Source of the DNA: an uncultured bacterium
GTDB taxonomy: Bacteria; Verrucomicrobiota; Kiritimatiellia; RFP12; UBA1067
Direction: 5' to 3'
Assembly: GCA_902773475.1 (NCBI GenBank)
Contig: CACYEO010000103.1
Location: 1 to 9,211 of the forward strand
Length of the DNA: 9,211 nt
The notes below the pieces were generated by a model. That model was not told where the DNA came from. It did no database searches and saw only the letters and a program-made list of their open reading frames with translations. A program made the translations under genes and the position numbers. Of the stretch, positions 1 to 6,553 are shown one piece after another; the stretch's first letter is position 1, and every line of letters starts with the position of its first letter.

Positions 1-470
1 CCGTCGCCGGTGATTTCATTGATGTTGCGCGCTATGGAGCCTATCTCACGCATCCAGTCCGCCGGGGGTCTGCCTTTGAAGACCGTCCCTTCGAGGGGGA
101 GGGGTTCGCCTTTGCCCTCTTCGAGGAGAAGGTAGTTGCCGCCGAGAAGCGAAAGCGATTCTATCGACGCGACATAGCCGGAGCGCATGACAACGTCGTC
201 CGAGATTTCCGCCGTCACGGTCACGCCGCCGTCGTGCAGTTCTATTTCGCGCACGGAACCGACCTTCGTGCCGCGGTATATCACGTTGTCGTGCCGCTTC
301 AGGCCGCCGGCGTCGGGGAACGTCAGCGATATCGCCGTCTTCTTCCCGCCGCCGAAAACGTCGACCCCGGATATGATTATCGTAAAGTATCCGAGAAGCG
401 CGAATACCGCGAGCATGAAAAGCCCCACGACCGCTTCCTGGAAAAAATCGCCGCGTCTTCTGTCTTTCAT
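1..470 (-). CDS. mlaD: MlaD-like MCE-domain lipid-transport protein (partial, C-terminus off window)
   Basis: Substrate-binding, periplasm-facing subunit of an Mla-type ABC phospholipid transporter. Only the first 156 codons are in the window; the gene continues past base 1. The N-terminus is a short charged cytoplasmic stretch (MKDRRRGDFFQEA), then one membrane anchor at about residues 14-34 (VVGLFMLAVFALLGYFTIII). A beta-rich MCE domain follows at about 45-125, with the typical FPDAGGLKRHDNVIYRGTKVG and LLGGNYLLLEEG stretches. The start codon at 470-468 overlaps the mlaF stop as ATGA, so translation is probably coupled; an AGGA lies about 10 bases upstream inside mlaF. The position right after the ATPase gene fits the usual mlaE-mlaF-mlaD order. 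The family is secure; whether it is a true MlaD or another short MCE protein cannot be settled without the missing C-terminus. Confidence 0.9.
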   Translation of the reverse strand, partial: MKDRRRGDFFQEAVVGLFMLAVFALLGYFTIIISGVDVFGGGKKTAISLTFPDAGGLKRHDNVIYRGTKVGSVREIELHDGGVTVTAEISDDVVMRSGYVASIESLSLLGGNYLLLEEGKGEPLPLEGTVFKGRPPADWMREIGSIARNINEITGD

Positions 471-1276
471 GTATTTCTGTTCCTTTCCGCCTCGAAACGC
501 GCCGCAGCCGCGGAATTCTTTATCGCGGCGAGCCCCTCCGGACCCGGCGCCACGAGCTGCGCTTCGAGAAAATCTTTCACGTCCCGGGATTCCGAAGATA
601 TGAATTCGAGCGGCGTCCCCTGCGCCGCGACTTTTCCGCCTTTCAGCATTACGATCCTGTCTGCGAAGAGAAGCGCCTGCTGGAGGTCGTGCGTCACGAC
701 GACGGACGTTATGCCGAAGCGGGAATTGAGCCGTTTCACGAGAGCGTTTATGGTGAGCGCGGTCACGGGATCGAGACCGGAAGTCGGCTCGTCGTAGAGG
801 ATTATGTCGGACTTGCGCACTATTGCGCGGGCCAGTCCGGCGCGTTTCACCATGCCGCCGGATATTTCCGCCGGAAACTTGTCCGCCGCGTCCGAAAGCT
901 CCACTGCGGCGAGGGCCGCTTCGACGCGCCCGGATATTTCGCCGTCGCCGAGGCGCGTGCATTCGCGGAGCGGGAGTTCGACGTTTTCGGCCACGGTCAG
1001 CCAGCCGAGCAGCGCGCCGCCCTGGAAAAGATAGCCTGTGCGCGCGCGCACCGCCGCGAGTTCCGCGCCGGACGCCGCGCCCACGTCCACGCCGTCCACC
1101 TCCACGGTGCCGGAAGTAGGGGTGAGCAGCCCGACTATATGCTTCAGCGTCACGGACTTTCCGGTGCCGGACGGCCCGACTATCGCGGTGACCCCGCCGC
1201 GCGGCGCGGAGAACGTCACGCCGTCGAGCACGGCGCGCCCTCCCAGTTTCTTCACCACATTGTCGAATCGTATCAT
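467..1276 (-). CDS. mlaF: MlaF-like ABC transporter ATP-binding protein
   Basis: 269-residue ATPase that would power the MlaE permease from the cytoplasmic face of the inner membrane. All ABC motifs are visible: Walker A GPSGTGKS (34-41), signature ISGGM (138-142, the form common in this subfamily), Walker B IILYDEPTSGLDP (158-170, catalytic E163) and switch histidine H196 in VVTHD. The length matches MlaF/MkL-type ATPases of about 270 residues. I chose ATG 1276-1274 because residues from MIRFDNVVKK onward align with an ABC domain start. The open frame runs upstream to 2008, but that part only shadows mlaE in another frame and is arginine-rich nonsense. The gene starts 14 bp after the mlaE stop with AGGA about 9 bases upstream, and ends in an ATGA overlap with mlaD. 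The C-terminal tail (about 240-269) is alanine-rich and not conserved as far as I can tell. Confidence 0.95.
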   Translation of the reverse strand: MIRFDNVVKKLGGRAVLDGVTFSAPRGGVTAIVGPSGTGKSVTLKHIVGLLTPTSGTVEVDGVDVGAASGAELAAVRARTGYLFQGGALLGWLTVAENVELPLRECTRLGDGEISGRVEAALAAVELSDAADKFPAEISGGMVKRAGLARAIVRKSDIILYDEPTSGLDPVTALTINALVKRLNSRFGITSVVVTHDLQQALLFADRIVMLKGGKVAAQGTPLEFISSESRDVKDFLEAQLVAPGPEGLAAIKNSAAAARFEAERNRNT

Positions 1277-1290
1277 TTTCCGCCGTCCTG

Positions 1291-2085
1291 TCAATAGGCG
1301 AGCCGCGTGACCATGTACCCGGCCACGAGGATCAGCAGAAACGAAACGATTACGCTTTTCTGCACCGCCCGACCCACGCCGAGCGCGCCGAGTTCGGCGG
1401 AAAAGCCCTGATGGCACGAAACGCCGCCGATGATCACGCCGAAAAGCGCGGCCTTCAAAAGCCCGACGGCGAGATCTTTCACCTCCGCCATGGCTATCGC
1501 GGAGGATATGTACTGGCGGAAATCCACGTTCAGCTGCATCGCGCCCACGAAACCGCCGCCGACCACGCCGAGCACGCACGCATAGAACGACAGGAGCGGC
1601 GCCATTACGGCCAGCGAACAGATGCGCGGCGCGGCAAGATACTTGACGGGCGGCACGGACATTATCTCGAGCGCCGCGATTTCGTCGTTCACCGTCATCG
1701 TGCCGAGTTCCGCCGCCATGGCCGAACCGACGCAGGCGGAAAGGCAGAGCCCCGTCACGAACGGCGCCATTTCGCGCATGAGCGTTATCATCACCGCCGC
1801 GCCGAGCAGGTTTTCCTGGTTGAACCGGGCGAGCGCAAGCCCCACCTGAAGCCCCAGGATCATGCCGGTGAAGAAGCCCACCACCGTTATGACGGGAAGC
1901 GATTTCACGCCGGTCGCGTACAGCTGCTGCGCGAACGCGCGGCGCCGGCGGCCCGAAAGCGCGCACGCCGGCATCGAAGCCAGCGAGCGCGCCGTCACCG
2001 ATGCGCACCGGCCTACGCCTGCGGCGAAAGCCGCCGCGCGGCGGCCTATGGAATCGAGCCGTCCGCGCGGCTCGTCGTCGAACAT
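1291..2085 (-). CDS. mlaE: MlaE-like ABC transporter permease
   Basis: Inner-membrane permease of the Mla lipid transporter, 264 residues from this start, close to the family's usual length of about 260. Family hallmarks are clear: REMAPFVTGL and GSAMAAELGTMTV in the centre, the PPVKYLAAPR stretch, and several hydrophobic segments (SLPVITVVGFFTGMILGL, LAVMAPLLSFYACVLGVVGG, VGLLKAALFGVIIG, SVIVSFLLILVAGYMV). The N-terminal 45 residues are polar and variable. The start is uncertain: ATG at 2085-2083 has no Shine-Dalgarno, whereas a TTG at 2106-2104 in the same frame has GGAG nine bases upstream (2119-2116) and would add seven residues. The frame stays open to 2373 only by shadowing argG. It lies 68 bp after argG and 14 bp before mlaF, so it probably shares the arginine-operon transcript. 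Confidence 0.93.
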   Translation of the reverse strand: MFDDEPRGRLDSIGRRAAAFAAGVGRCASVTARSLASMPACALSGRRRRAFAQQLYATGVKSLPVITVVGFFTGMILGLQVGLALARFNQENLLGAAVMITLMREMAPFVTGLCLSACVGSAMAAELGTMTVNDEIAALEIMSVPPVKYLAAPRICSLAVMAPLLSFYACVLGVVGGGFVGAMQLNVDFRQYISSAIAMAEVKDLAVGLLKAALFGVIIGGVSCHQGFSAELGALGVGRAVQKSVIVSFLLILVAGYMVTRLAY

Positions 2086-2153
2086 GGGTTCGCGCGTCAA
2101 CGTCAATGCAGTCTGCTCCGTGCGCGGTTCCGCGGCGGCCCGGATCGCGCGGT

Positions 2154-3404
2154 TCAGTCCGCGGCGATCTGGCCGGATTTGGCGAGCATCTTCGCTTCGA
2201 CGCTCTGTATTTCGGCGAATCCCTGCGAAGAGTTGGGATTCAGCCCGTCCGACGCCTCCATCGAGGAATCGGCCTCGTTGTAGATGGACGCCTCGCAGCC
2301 GGAGAGCGACTCGAAGAAGATGTTGCCTTTGTAGAGCCCCAGCGAGACGTCGCCGGTGGCCTTGTCGGCCCACACCTGTATCGCGGCGCGCGCGGCGCGC
2401 GTGGCGGGATCGTACCAGCGTCCGTCGTAGATCTGGTCGGCCACGAACTTCGAAAGCTCCCCGAAAAGCTTCGTCGACCTGCGGTCCATCACTTCTTCGT
2501 AGAGGTACTGGAGCCCGCGCGAGAGCACTTCCATGCCGGGGGCTTCGTACACGCCGCGGCTCTTGGTGCCGATGATGCGGTTTTCAAGCGCGTGCTTCAT
2601 GCCGATGCCGTTGCGTCCGCCGATCTTGTTGGCGAGCGTCATGACTTCGTAAGGCGTCATCACCTTGCCGTTGATCGCCGTGCAGCGGCCTTTGTCGAAA
2701 TGGAGAACGGTCTTCTCGATCTCGTCCGGGGCGTCTTCGGGCCACACGCCCATCGTGGGCTTCACGATGCGCATTGACGTTTCCATGGACTCTAGATCTT
2801 CTGCCTCGTGCGAAAGCCCGGCGAGGTTGGCGTCGGTCGAATATTTCTTCTTGGTTCCGACGAACGCCTCGATCCCCCGCTTGGCGAGGAACGCGACCTG
2901 CTCGGTGCGCCCGGGGAAGGTCTCCAGCAGTTCGGCGTCGCGCCACGGCGCGTACACGCCGAAATCGGGATCGAGCACGTTCGTGTAGCGCTCGAAGCGC
3001 ATCTGGTCGTTTCCGCGGCCTGTGGCTCCGTGCACCAGAACGTCGCAGCCCGCCTTTTTCATTTCGGGCAGGAGGGCCTTGACGGTGACCGCGCGCGCGA
3101 TGCCGGTGGAATTCCAGTATCCGCCGTCGTACATGGCCTGGCACTTGACGGTTTCAAAGCAGATGTCCGCCATCTGCGCCGTCACGTCCACTATGTGCGT
3201 CTCCACGCCGCAGGGAGCCATGCGCTTCGCGATGTCGTTGATGTCTTTTTCGTCGGGCTGGCCGACGTTCGCCGAAAACGCCACCACGTTTACGCCGGCG
3301 TCTTTCAGCACGCAGCAGATCGTGCGCGAATCAAGCCCCCCGGATACGCATACGCCGGCCGTCCGGCCTTTGAGATCTTTTATTGAACGCAATGCATTGG
3401 CCAT
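2154..3404 (-). CDS. argG: Argininosuccinate synthase
   Basis: Cytoplasmic enzyme joining citrulline and aspartate with ATP to give argininosuccinate, the seventh step of arginine synthesis. It is 416 residues, within the family range. The PP-loop for ATP is SGGLDS (21-26). ANVGQPDE (45-52), HGATGRGNDQMRFER (125-139), YSTDANLAGLSHEAEDLE and NRIIGTKSRGVYEAPGM are family signatures. Against sequences I remember it is mixed: FSANVGQPDE and YSTDANLAGLSHEAEDL resemble the E. coli type, while GRGNDQMRFER resembles the Bacillus type. The usual Y-LGT-IARP substrate loop reads YWNSTGIARAV (96-106). The start at 3404 is followed directly by a conserved-looking N-terminus, with a weak AGG six bases upstream. 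It follows argD by 63 bp and is followed by mlaE. Function is confident; subclade assignment is not. Confidence 0.96.
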   Translation of the reverse strand: MANALRSIKDLKGRTAGVCVSGGLDSRTICCVLKDAGVNVVAFSANVGQPDEKDINDIAKRMAPCGVETHIVDVTAQMADICFETVKCQAMYDGGYWNSTGIARAVTVKALLPEMKKAGCDVLVHGATGRGNDQMRFERYTNVLDPDFGVYAPWRDAELLETFPGRTEQVAFLAKRGIEAFVGTKKKYSTDANLAGLSHEAEDLESMETSMRIVKPTMGVWPEDAPDEIEKTVLHFDKGRCTAINGKVMTPYEVMTLANKIGGRNGIGMKHALENRIIGTKSRGVYEAPGMEVLSRGLQYLYEEVMDRRSTKLFGELSKFVADQIYDGRWYDPATRAARAAIQVWADKATGDVSLGLYKGNIFFESLSGCEASIYNEADSSMEASDGLNPNSSQGFAEIQSVEAKMLAKSGQIAAD

Positions 3405-3467
3405 TTCAAGCCTGTCTTTCCTGTTGTCTTTGCTTTTTTGTTGTTCCGCGGGCGTCCGCGGCGCGGA

Positions 3468-4682
3468 TCATTCCGCGCCGCCGTCCCCGTAAAGTTCTTC
3501 GAGCGCGTCGGACATCATCTCCACGGCCTCCTCGAGTTCGCTTTCCTTGAGGTTCAGCGGGGGGAGGAAGCGGACGACGTGTTCGCCCGCCGTGCAGACG
3601 AGAAGTCCGTAGTCGCGGAACAGAGCGGCCACCTCGGCCGCGGAGCCTTCCACGACCATCCCGGCCATCATGCCGCGGCCGCGCACTTCGAGCACCTGGT
3701 CGTACTTCTCCGCGAAGCCTTCGAGCGCCGCGTGCAGAAGTTCGCCCGTCTTCGCCGCCGCCTCCAGGAGTTTCTCCTCCTCGATGACGGATATCACGGC
3801 GAGCGCCGCCGCGCAGGCGAGCGGGTTGCCGCCGAACGTGGAGGCGTGGGAGCTCTTTGTGAAGACGTCGGCGCACTTGGCGTTTCCGACGAGCGCGCCC
3901 ATGGGGACGCCGCCGGCGAGCGCCTTGGCGCAGGTGAAGAGGTCGGGCGCCGCGCCGGAATGCTGCCAGCCGAACCATTTGCCCGTGCGCCCCATTCCGC
4001 ACTGCACTTCGTCGCAGATCATGAGAAGGTTCTTCTCGTCGCAGAGCTCGCGCACCCCTTTCATGAATTCGCCGGTCGCCGGATTCACGCCGCCTTCGCC
4101 CTGGACCGCCTCGAGCATTATCGCGACGGTCTTGTCCGTCAGCGCCGCGCGCACGGATTCGATATCGTTGTAGTCGGCGTAGCGGAAGCCCACCGGAAGC
4201 GGATCGTAGCCTTCCTGGCACCATGCCTGGCCGGTCGCCGTAAGCGTGGCGAGCGTGCGCCCGTGGAAGGAGTTGCGCATCGTCACTATCTCATAGCGCC
4301 CTTCCGGCGAGCCCCACTTGCGCGCAAGCTTGATCGCCGCTTCGTTCGCTTCGCCGCCGGAGTTGCAGAAAAACACCTTGCCGCCGCGGAAGGCCGGGCC
4401 GCCGAGCTTCACGAGCTTCTGCGCCAGAAGCGCCTGCTTCGCGTTGATGAAAAGGTTGGAGCAGTGCCCCAGCACGGCGGCCTGCGCCTGTATCGCCTTC
4501 ACCACTTTCGGATGGCAGTGCCCGGCGTTGTGCACGCCTATGCCGGACGTGAAATCGTAGTATGTGGCGTTCTCCGGGTTGCGCACCTTGCAGCCCTGCC
4601 CGTCGGAAAGGACGATCTCCGGCGAATACACCGGCATCATGAACTCTTCGTAGAGCGCCTTTATGTCATTGCTTTTGCTCAT
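3468..4682 (-). CDS. argD: Acetylornithine aminotransferase (class III, PLP-dependent)
   Basis: 404-residue fold-type I aminotransferase converting N-acetylglutamate semialdehyde and glutamate to N-acetylornithine and 2-oxoglutarate. The cofactor sites are all there: SGGEANEAAIKLAR (108-121) for the PLP phosphate, NSFHGRTLATLT (137-148), CDEVQCGMGRTG (223-234) with PLP-nitrogen aspartate D224, and the Schiff-base lysine K253 in CAKALAGGVPMGA. HASTFGGNPLACAAALAV follows. The length is normal. The start at 4682 lies inside the argB 3' end (17-bp overlap), with GGAG about ten bases upstream, so translation is probably coupled. Class III aminotransferases are easily confused (ornithine, succinylornithine, GABA), but its place directly between argB and argG makes the arginine role the clear choice. 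Confidence 0.95.
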   Translation of the reverse strand: MSKSNDIKALYEEFMMPVYSPEIVLSDGQGCKVRNPENATYYDFTSGIGVHNAGHCHPKVVKAIQAQAAVLGHCSNLFINAKQALLAQKLVKLGGPAFRGGKVFFCNSGGEANEAAIKLARKWGSPEGRYEIVTMRNSFHGRTLATLTATGQAWCQEGYDPLPVGFRYADYNDIESVRAALTDKTVAIMLEAVQGEGGVNPATGEFMKGVRELCDEKNLLMICDEVQCGMGRTGKWFGWQHSGAAPDLFTCAKALAGGVPMGALVGNAKCADVFTKSSHASTFGGNPLACAAALAVISVIEEEKLLEAAAKTGELLHAALEGFAEKYDQVLEVRGRGMMAGMVVEGSAAEVAALFRDYGLLVCTAGEHVVRFLPPLNLKESELEEAVEMMSDALEELYGDGGAE

Positions 4683-5562
4683 CGGCTGTTATCTCCGTTC
4701 CTACGCCTTGTTTCGTGAAAACCTCCAGGAGAAGCGAATGCGGCATCCGCCCGTCCACGAGGTGCACCTTGCGCACGCCCGCGCGAATCGCGTCCGTGCA
4801 GCTGTCGATTTTCGGCAGCATCCCGCCCGAAATCACGCCCGACTCCTTCAGCTTGGCGATGCTGGAGATTTTGAGCGTGGCAAGCAGGGTGGACGGATCG
4901 GCCGGATCCATGAGGAGCCCCGGCACGTCCGAAATTATCGCGAACTTGCGCACCTTCAGCGCCTTGGCGAGGGCGGCGGCCGCAACATCCGCGTTTATGT
5001 TGTAAAGATGGTTGTCGCGCCCCGTTCCGACCGGCGTCACCACCGGGACGATCCCCGCGTCGAGCATCTCGCGCACGGGCCGCAGATCCACGTCGACCGG
5101 CTCGCCGACGTAGCCGCGGTCGAGCGGCATGCCCGTGGCGGGATCGGCCGCCATCGACTTCTCGGCGGTGAATATCCAGTTTCCGTGCAGGGGGCGGGCG
5201 TTCGTGCCCAGCCCCTGCAGACGGCGCAGAAGATCGGCGTTGACCACGTTGTTCAGCGTCCTGCGCACGACCTCCATCGTCTTTTCGTCCGTCACGCGCA
5301 GCCCGCCGACGAACCGCGGCTCGATCCCCCCGGCCTTGAGGGCCGCGGATATGGCTTTGCCGCCGCCGTGCACCACTACGACTTTCATCCCCACCGTGTC
5401 GAGGAAAGAAATGTCGGCCAGCAGCGACTGCAGCCTGTCCGGATCCTCCATCACCGAGCCGCCGACCTTCACAAGGACGGTCTCGCCCGAGAATTCCTGT
5501 ATGTAGGGCAAGGCTTCGACGAGCACGTCGGCCTTTGCCATCGCTTCTTCCATTGTCTCCAT
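4666..5562 (-). CDS. argB: N-acetylglutamate kinase (arginine-sensitive type)
   Basis: Amino-acid-kinase-family enzyme phosphorylating N-acetylglutamate, step two of arginine synthesis. In the 298-residue form, VKVGGSVM (31-38) and VVVHGGGKAIS (62-72) are the nucleotide and substrate loops, and ISGGMLPKI near residue 243 is also typical. It has the extra N-terminal helix (VLVEALPYIQEF) found in arginine-inhibited hexameric enzymes. Its C-terminal LLEVFTKQGVGT keeps the E280 and G286 spacing that, as I recall, lines the arginine site in Thermotoga and Pseudomonas enzymes, so feedback inhibition is likely. The start is ambiguous. ATG 5562 has no Shine-Dalgarno and sits only a few bases after the predicted transcript start. 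ATG 5541 (residue 8) has GGAAGAAG just upstream and gives 291 residues. I give the longer form; the shorter is at least as likely. First gene of the arg-mla operon. Confidence 0.95.
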   Translation of the reverse strand: METMEEAMAKADVLVEALPYIQEFSGETVLVKVGGSVMEDPDRLQSLLADISFLDTVGMKVVVVHGGGKAISAALKAGGIEPRFVGGLRVTDEKTMEVVRRTLNNVVNADLLRRLQGLGTNARPLHGNWIFTAEKSMAADPATGMPLDRGYVGEPVDVDLRPVREMLDAGIVPVVTPVGTGRDNHLYNINADVAAAALAKALKVRKFAIISDVPGLLMDPADPSTLLATLKISSIAKLKESGVISGGMLPKIDSCTDAIRAGVRKVHLVDGRMPHSLLLEVFTKQGVGTEITADEQKQ

Positions 5563-5572
5563 GGGAAGTTGT

Positions 5573-5601
5573 ATATTACCAAAATCCCCCGCCCGTGTGA
5601 A
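5573..5601 (-). promoter_or_regulatory. Promoter of the argB-argD-argG-mla operon
   Basis: On the minus strand, TTCACA (5601-5596, five of six to the sigma-70 -35 consensus) and TAATAT (5578-5573) are separated by exactly 17 bp, and TGG directly before TAATAT makes an extended -10. Transcription should begin near 5566-5567, only 4-7 bases before the upstream argB ATG (5562). This is the best promoter-like match I found in the otherwise GC-rich gap. Prediction by eye only. Confidence 0.65.
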
Positions 5602-5654
5602 GCGGTCGCGCGACGCCGCCGTCTGCGCAATTCACCGGCCGGCCTTTTGATTAT

Positions 5655-5727
5655 GGGAAACAACTGTCTGAAACAACTTTCCTTTGGTGCGCGCTCGTTG
5701 TTTTTCCCAGTTGTCCCGGTTGTTTCC
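5655..5727. repeat. Cluster of GTTGTTTCC-like repeats arranged as a dyad (candidate operator)
   Basis: Five related words occur in 73 bp. On the plus strand they are GGAAACAAC (5656-5664) and TGAAACAAC (5669-5677), then on the opposite strand GTTGTTTTTCC (5697-5707), GTTGTCCC (5710-5717) and GTTGTTTCC (5719-5727). The outermost pair is a perfect 9-bp inverted repeat with a 54-base spacer. The cluster lies between the -35 of argB (5601) and the -35 of the HTH-EIIA gene (5793), about 54 and 66 bp from each. It does not look like an ArgR box. It could be an operator for a local regulator or a cruciform/RNA structure; function is inferred from position. Confidence 0.5.
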
Positions 5728-5792
5728 AATCTCAAACCGCCCGGGTGACAAACACAGATGCGCCCGCCGCGCGCCGGTTTTCCGGAAATGCG

Positions 5793-5821
5793 TTGCACCG
5801 GAAGCGAACTGGTGGTAAAAT
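5793..5821 (+). promoter_or_regulatory. Promoter of the HTH-EIIA / holA unit, ending six bases before the ATG
   Basis: TTGCAC (5793-5798) and TAAAAT (5816-5821) are 17 bp apart, and TGG at 5813-5815 forms an extended -10. The six bases TCCCCC follow, then ATG at 5828, so the predicted +1 is the A of the start codon. No Shine-Dalgarno precedes the ATG. A perfect 10-bp palindrome, TTTCCGGAAA (5779-5788), sits just upstream of the -35 and could bind a regulator. Confidence 0.6.
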
Positions 5822-5827
5822 TCCCCC

Positions 5828-6553
5828 ATGCCGTTCGAGTACTATCCTCTTACCAAAGCCGCCGCGCACGTCCATGTGGACGAGCGCGAACTCCGCCACG
5901 CCGCGCAAAGGGGCGAAATCCAGCACCTGAAGCGCGGCGACGGGTTCTTCTTCGAACGGAAGATGCTCGACGAATGGGCGCAGCGGCGCATCATGGGCCT
6001 GCCGTCTTCCAAACTGGCGGCGGCGCACCGCGAACGGACCGCGTCCGAACGCGTACGCACGGCAGGACGCGACGCGGTGGTGCAGGATCTTCTCGCCAAA
6101 GGCGCGGTCGAACCGTGCATGGCGTCGAAAACCAAACCCGGGCTGCTCCGCGACATCGTCGAACTTTCCGACAGGACGGGAAATCTTTTCGACCCGGCCG
6201 CCCTTCTTTCGGAACTCGAGGCGCGCGAAGAAGCCGGCTCCACCGCGGTCGGGGGAGGCGCGGCGTTTCTCCACGCGCGCTTCCACGATCCGTATCTCGC
6301 CGCGGAAAGTTTCATAACGCTCGCGAGAACGCCGTCGCCGCTTTTCTTCGGGGCGCAGGACGGCGAAGGCACGGACATATTCTTTCTTGTGTGCTGCACC
6401 GACCACGCGCAGCATCTGCACGCGCTTGCAAGGCTTTGCATACTCGTGCACGGAACCGGTCTGCTGGAATCCATCCGCGCGGCGGAGACCGCCGAAGACA
6501 TGCTTCGCGTGGTGGCCGCGGCCGAAGACGGGTGGCTCGGAGCGAACAGGTGA
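5828..6553 (+). CDS. Helix-turn-helix / PTS EIIA (fructose-nitrogen type) fusion protein
   Basis: 241 residues, two modules. Residues 6-54 (YPLTKAAAHVHVDERELRHA, then a GDGFFFERKMLDEWAQRR wing) read as an excisionase/MerR-like helix-turn-helix. After a charged linker (60-95), residues 100-238 read as a PTS EIIA domain of the fructose/mannitol/PtsN type. GGGAAFLHAR matches the GxGxAxPH phosphorylation loop, with H149 as the expected phospho-histidine, and FFLVCCTDHAQHLHALARLCILV matches the conserved C-terminal helix region. No EIIB or EIIC partner is visible, so a regulatory rather than sugar-transport role is likely, as for PtsN. ATG 5828 has no Shine-Dalgarno, but a -10 lies six bases upstream. 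Divergent from argB; overlaps holA by GTGA. The EIIA call is firm; DNA binding by the N-terminus and any target are inference. Confidence 0.83.
   Translation: MPFEYYPLTKAAAHVHVDERELRHAAQRGEIQHLKRGDGFFFERKMLDEWAQRRIMGLPSSKLAAAHRERTASERVRTAGRDAVVQDLLAKGAVEPCMASKTKPGLLRDIVELSDRTGNLFDPAALLSELEAREEAGSTAVGGGAAFLHARFHDPYLAAESFITLARTPSPLFFGAQDGEGTDIFFLVCCTDHAQHLHALARLCILVHGTGLLESIRAAETAEDMLRVVAAAEDGWLGANR

Noticed and set aside
1277..2008. Open frame extending the MlaF ATPase upstream to 513 residues
   Set aside because: The added 244 residues are arginine-rich, match no family, and shadow mlaE in another frame. The ABC domain begins at 1276.
2101..2106. TTGACG before mlaE as a -35 box
   Set aside because: No -10-like hexamer lies 16-18 bp downstream.
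1411..2283. 290-residue plus-strand frame opposite mlaE and the argG end
   Set aside because: It crosses two secure genes and is a His/Arg-rich shadow.
2086..2373. N-terminal extension of MlaE to 360 residues
   Set aside because: It overlaps the end of argG out of frame, and the MlaE family has no such domain.
3438..4718. 426-residue plus-strand frame opposite argD
   Set aside because: Composition is a mirror of argD codons (His/Arg/Ala/Val-rich), with no motif.
5563..5827. ArgR-type operator upstream of argB
   Set aside because: No AT-rich TNTGAAT-like palindrome pair is present. The only TGAATT-like word (minus strand near 5629-5634) is a lone half-site.
5758..6549. Open frame extending HolA to 631 residues
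   Set aside because: It lies over the HTH-EIIA gene in another frame; GTG 6550 with GGAG and a GTGA overlap is the sensible start.
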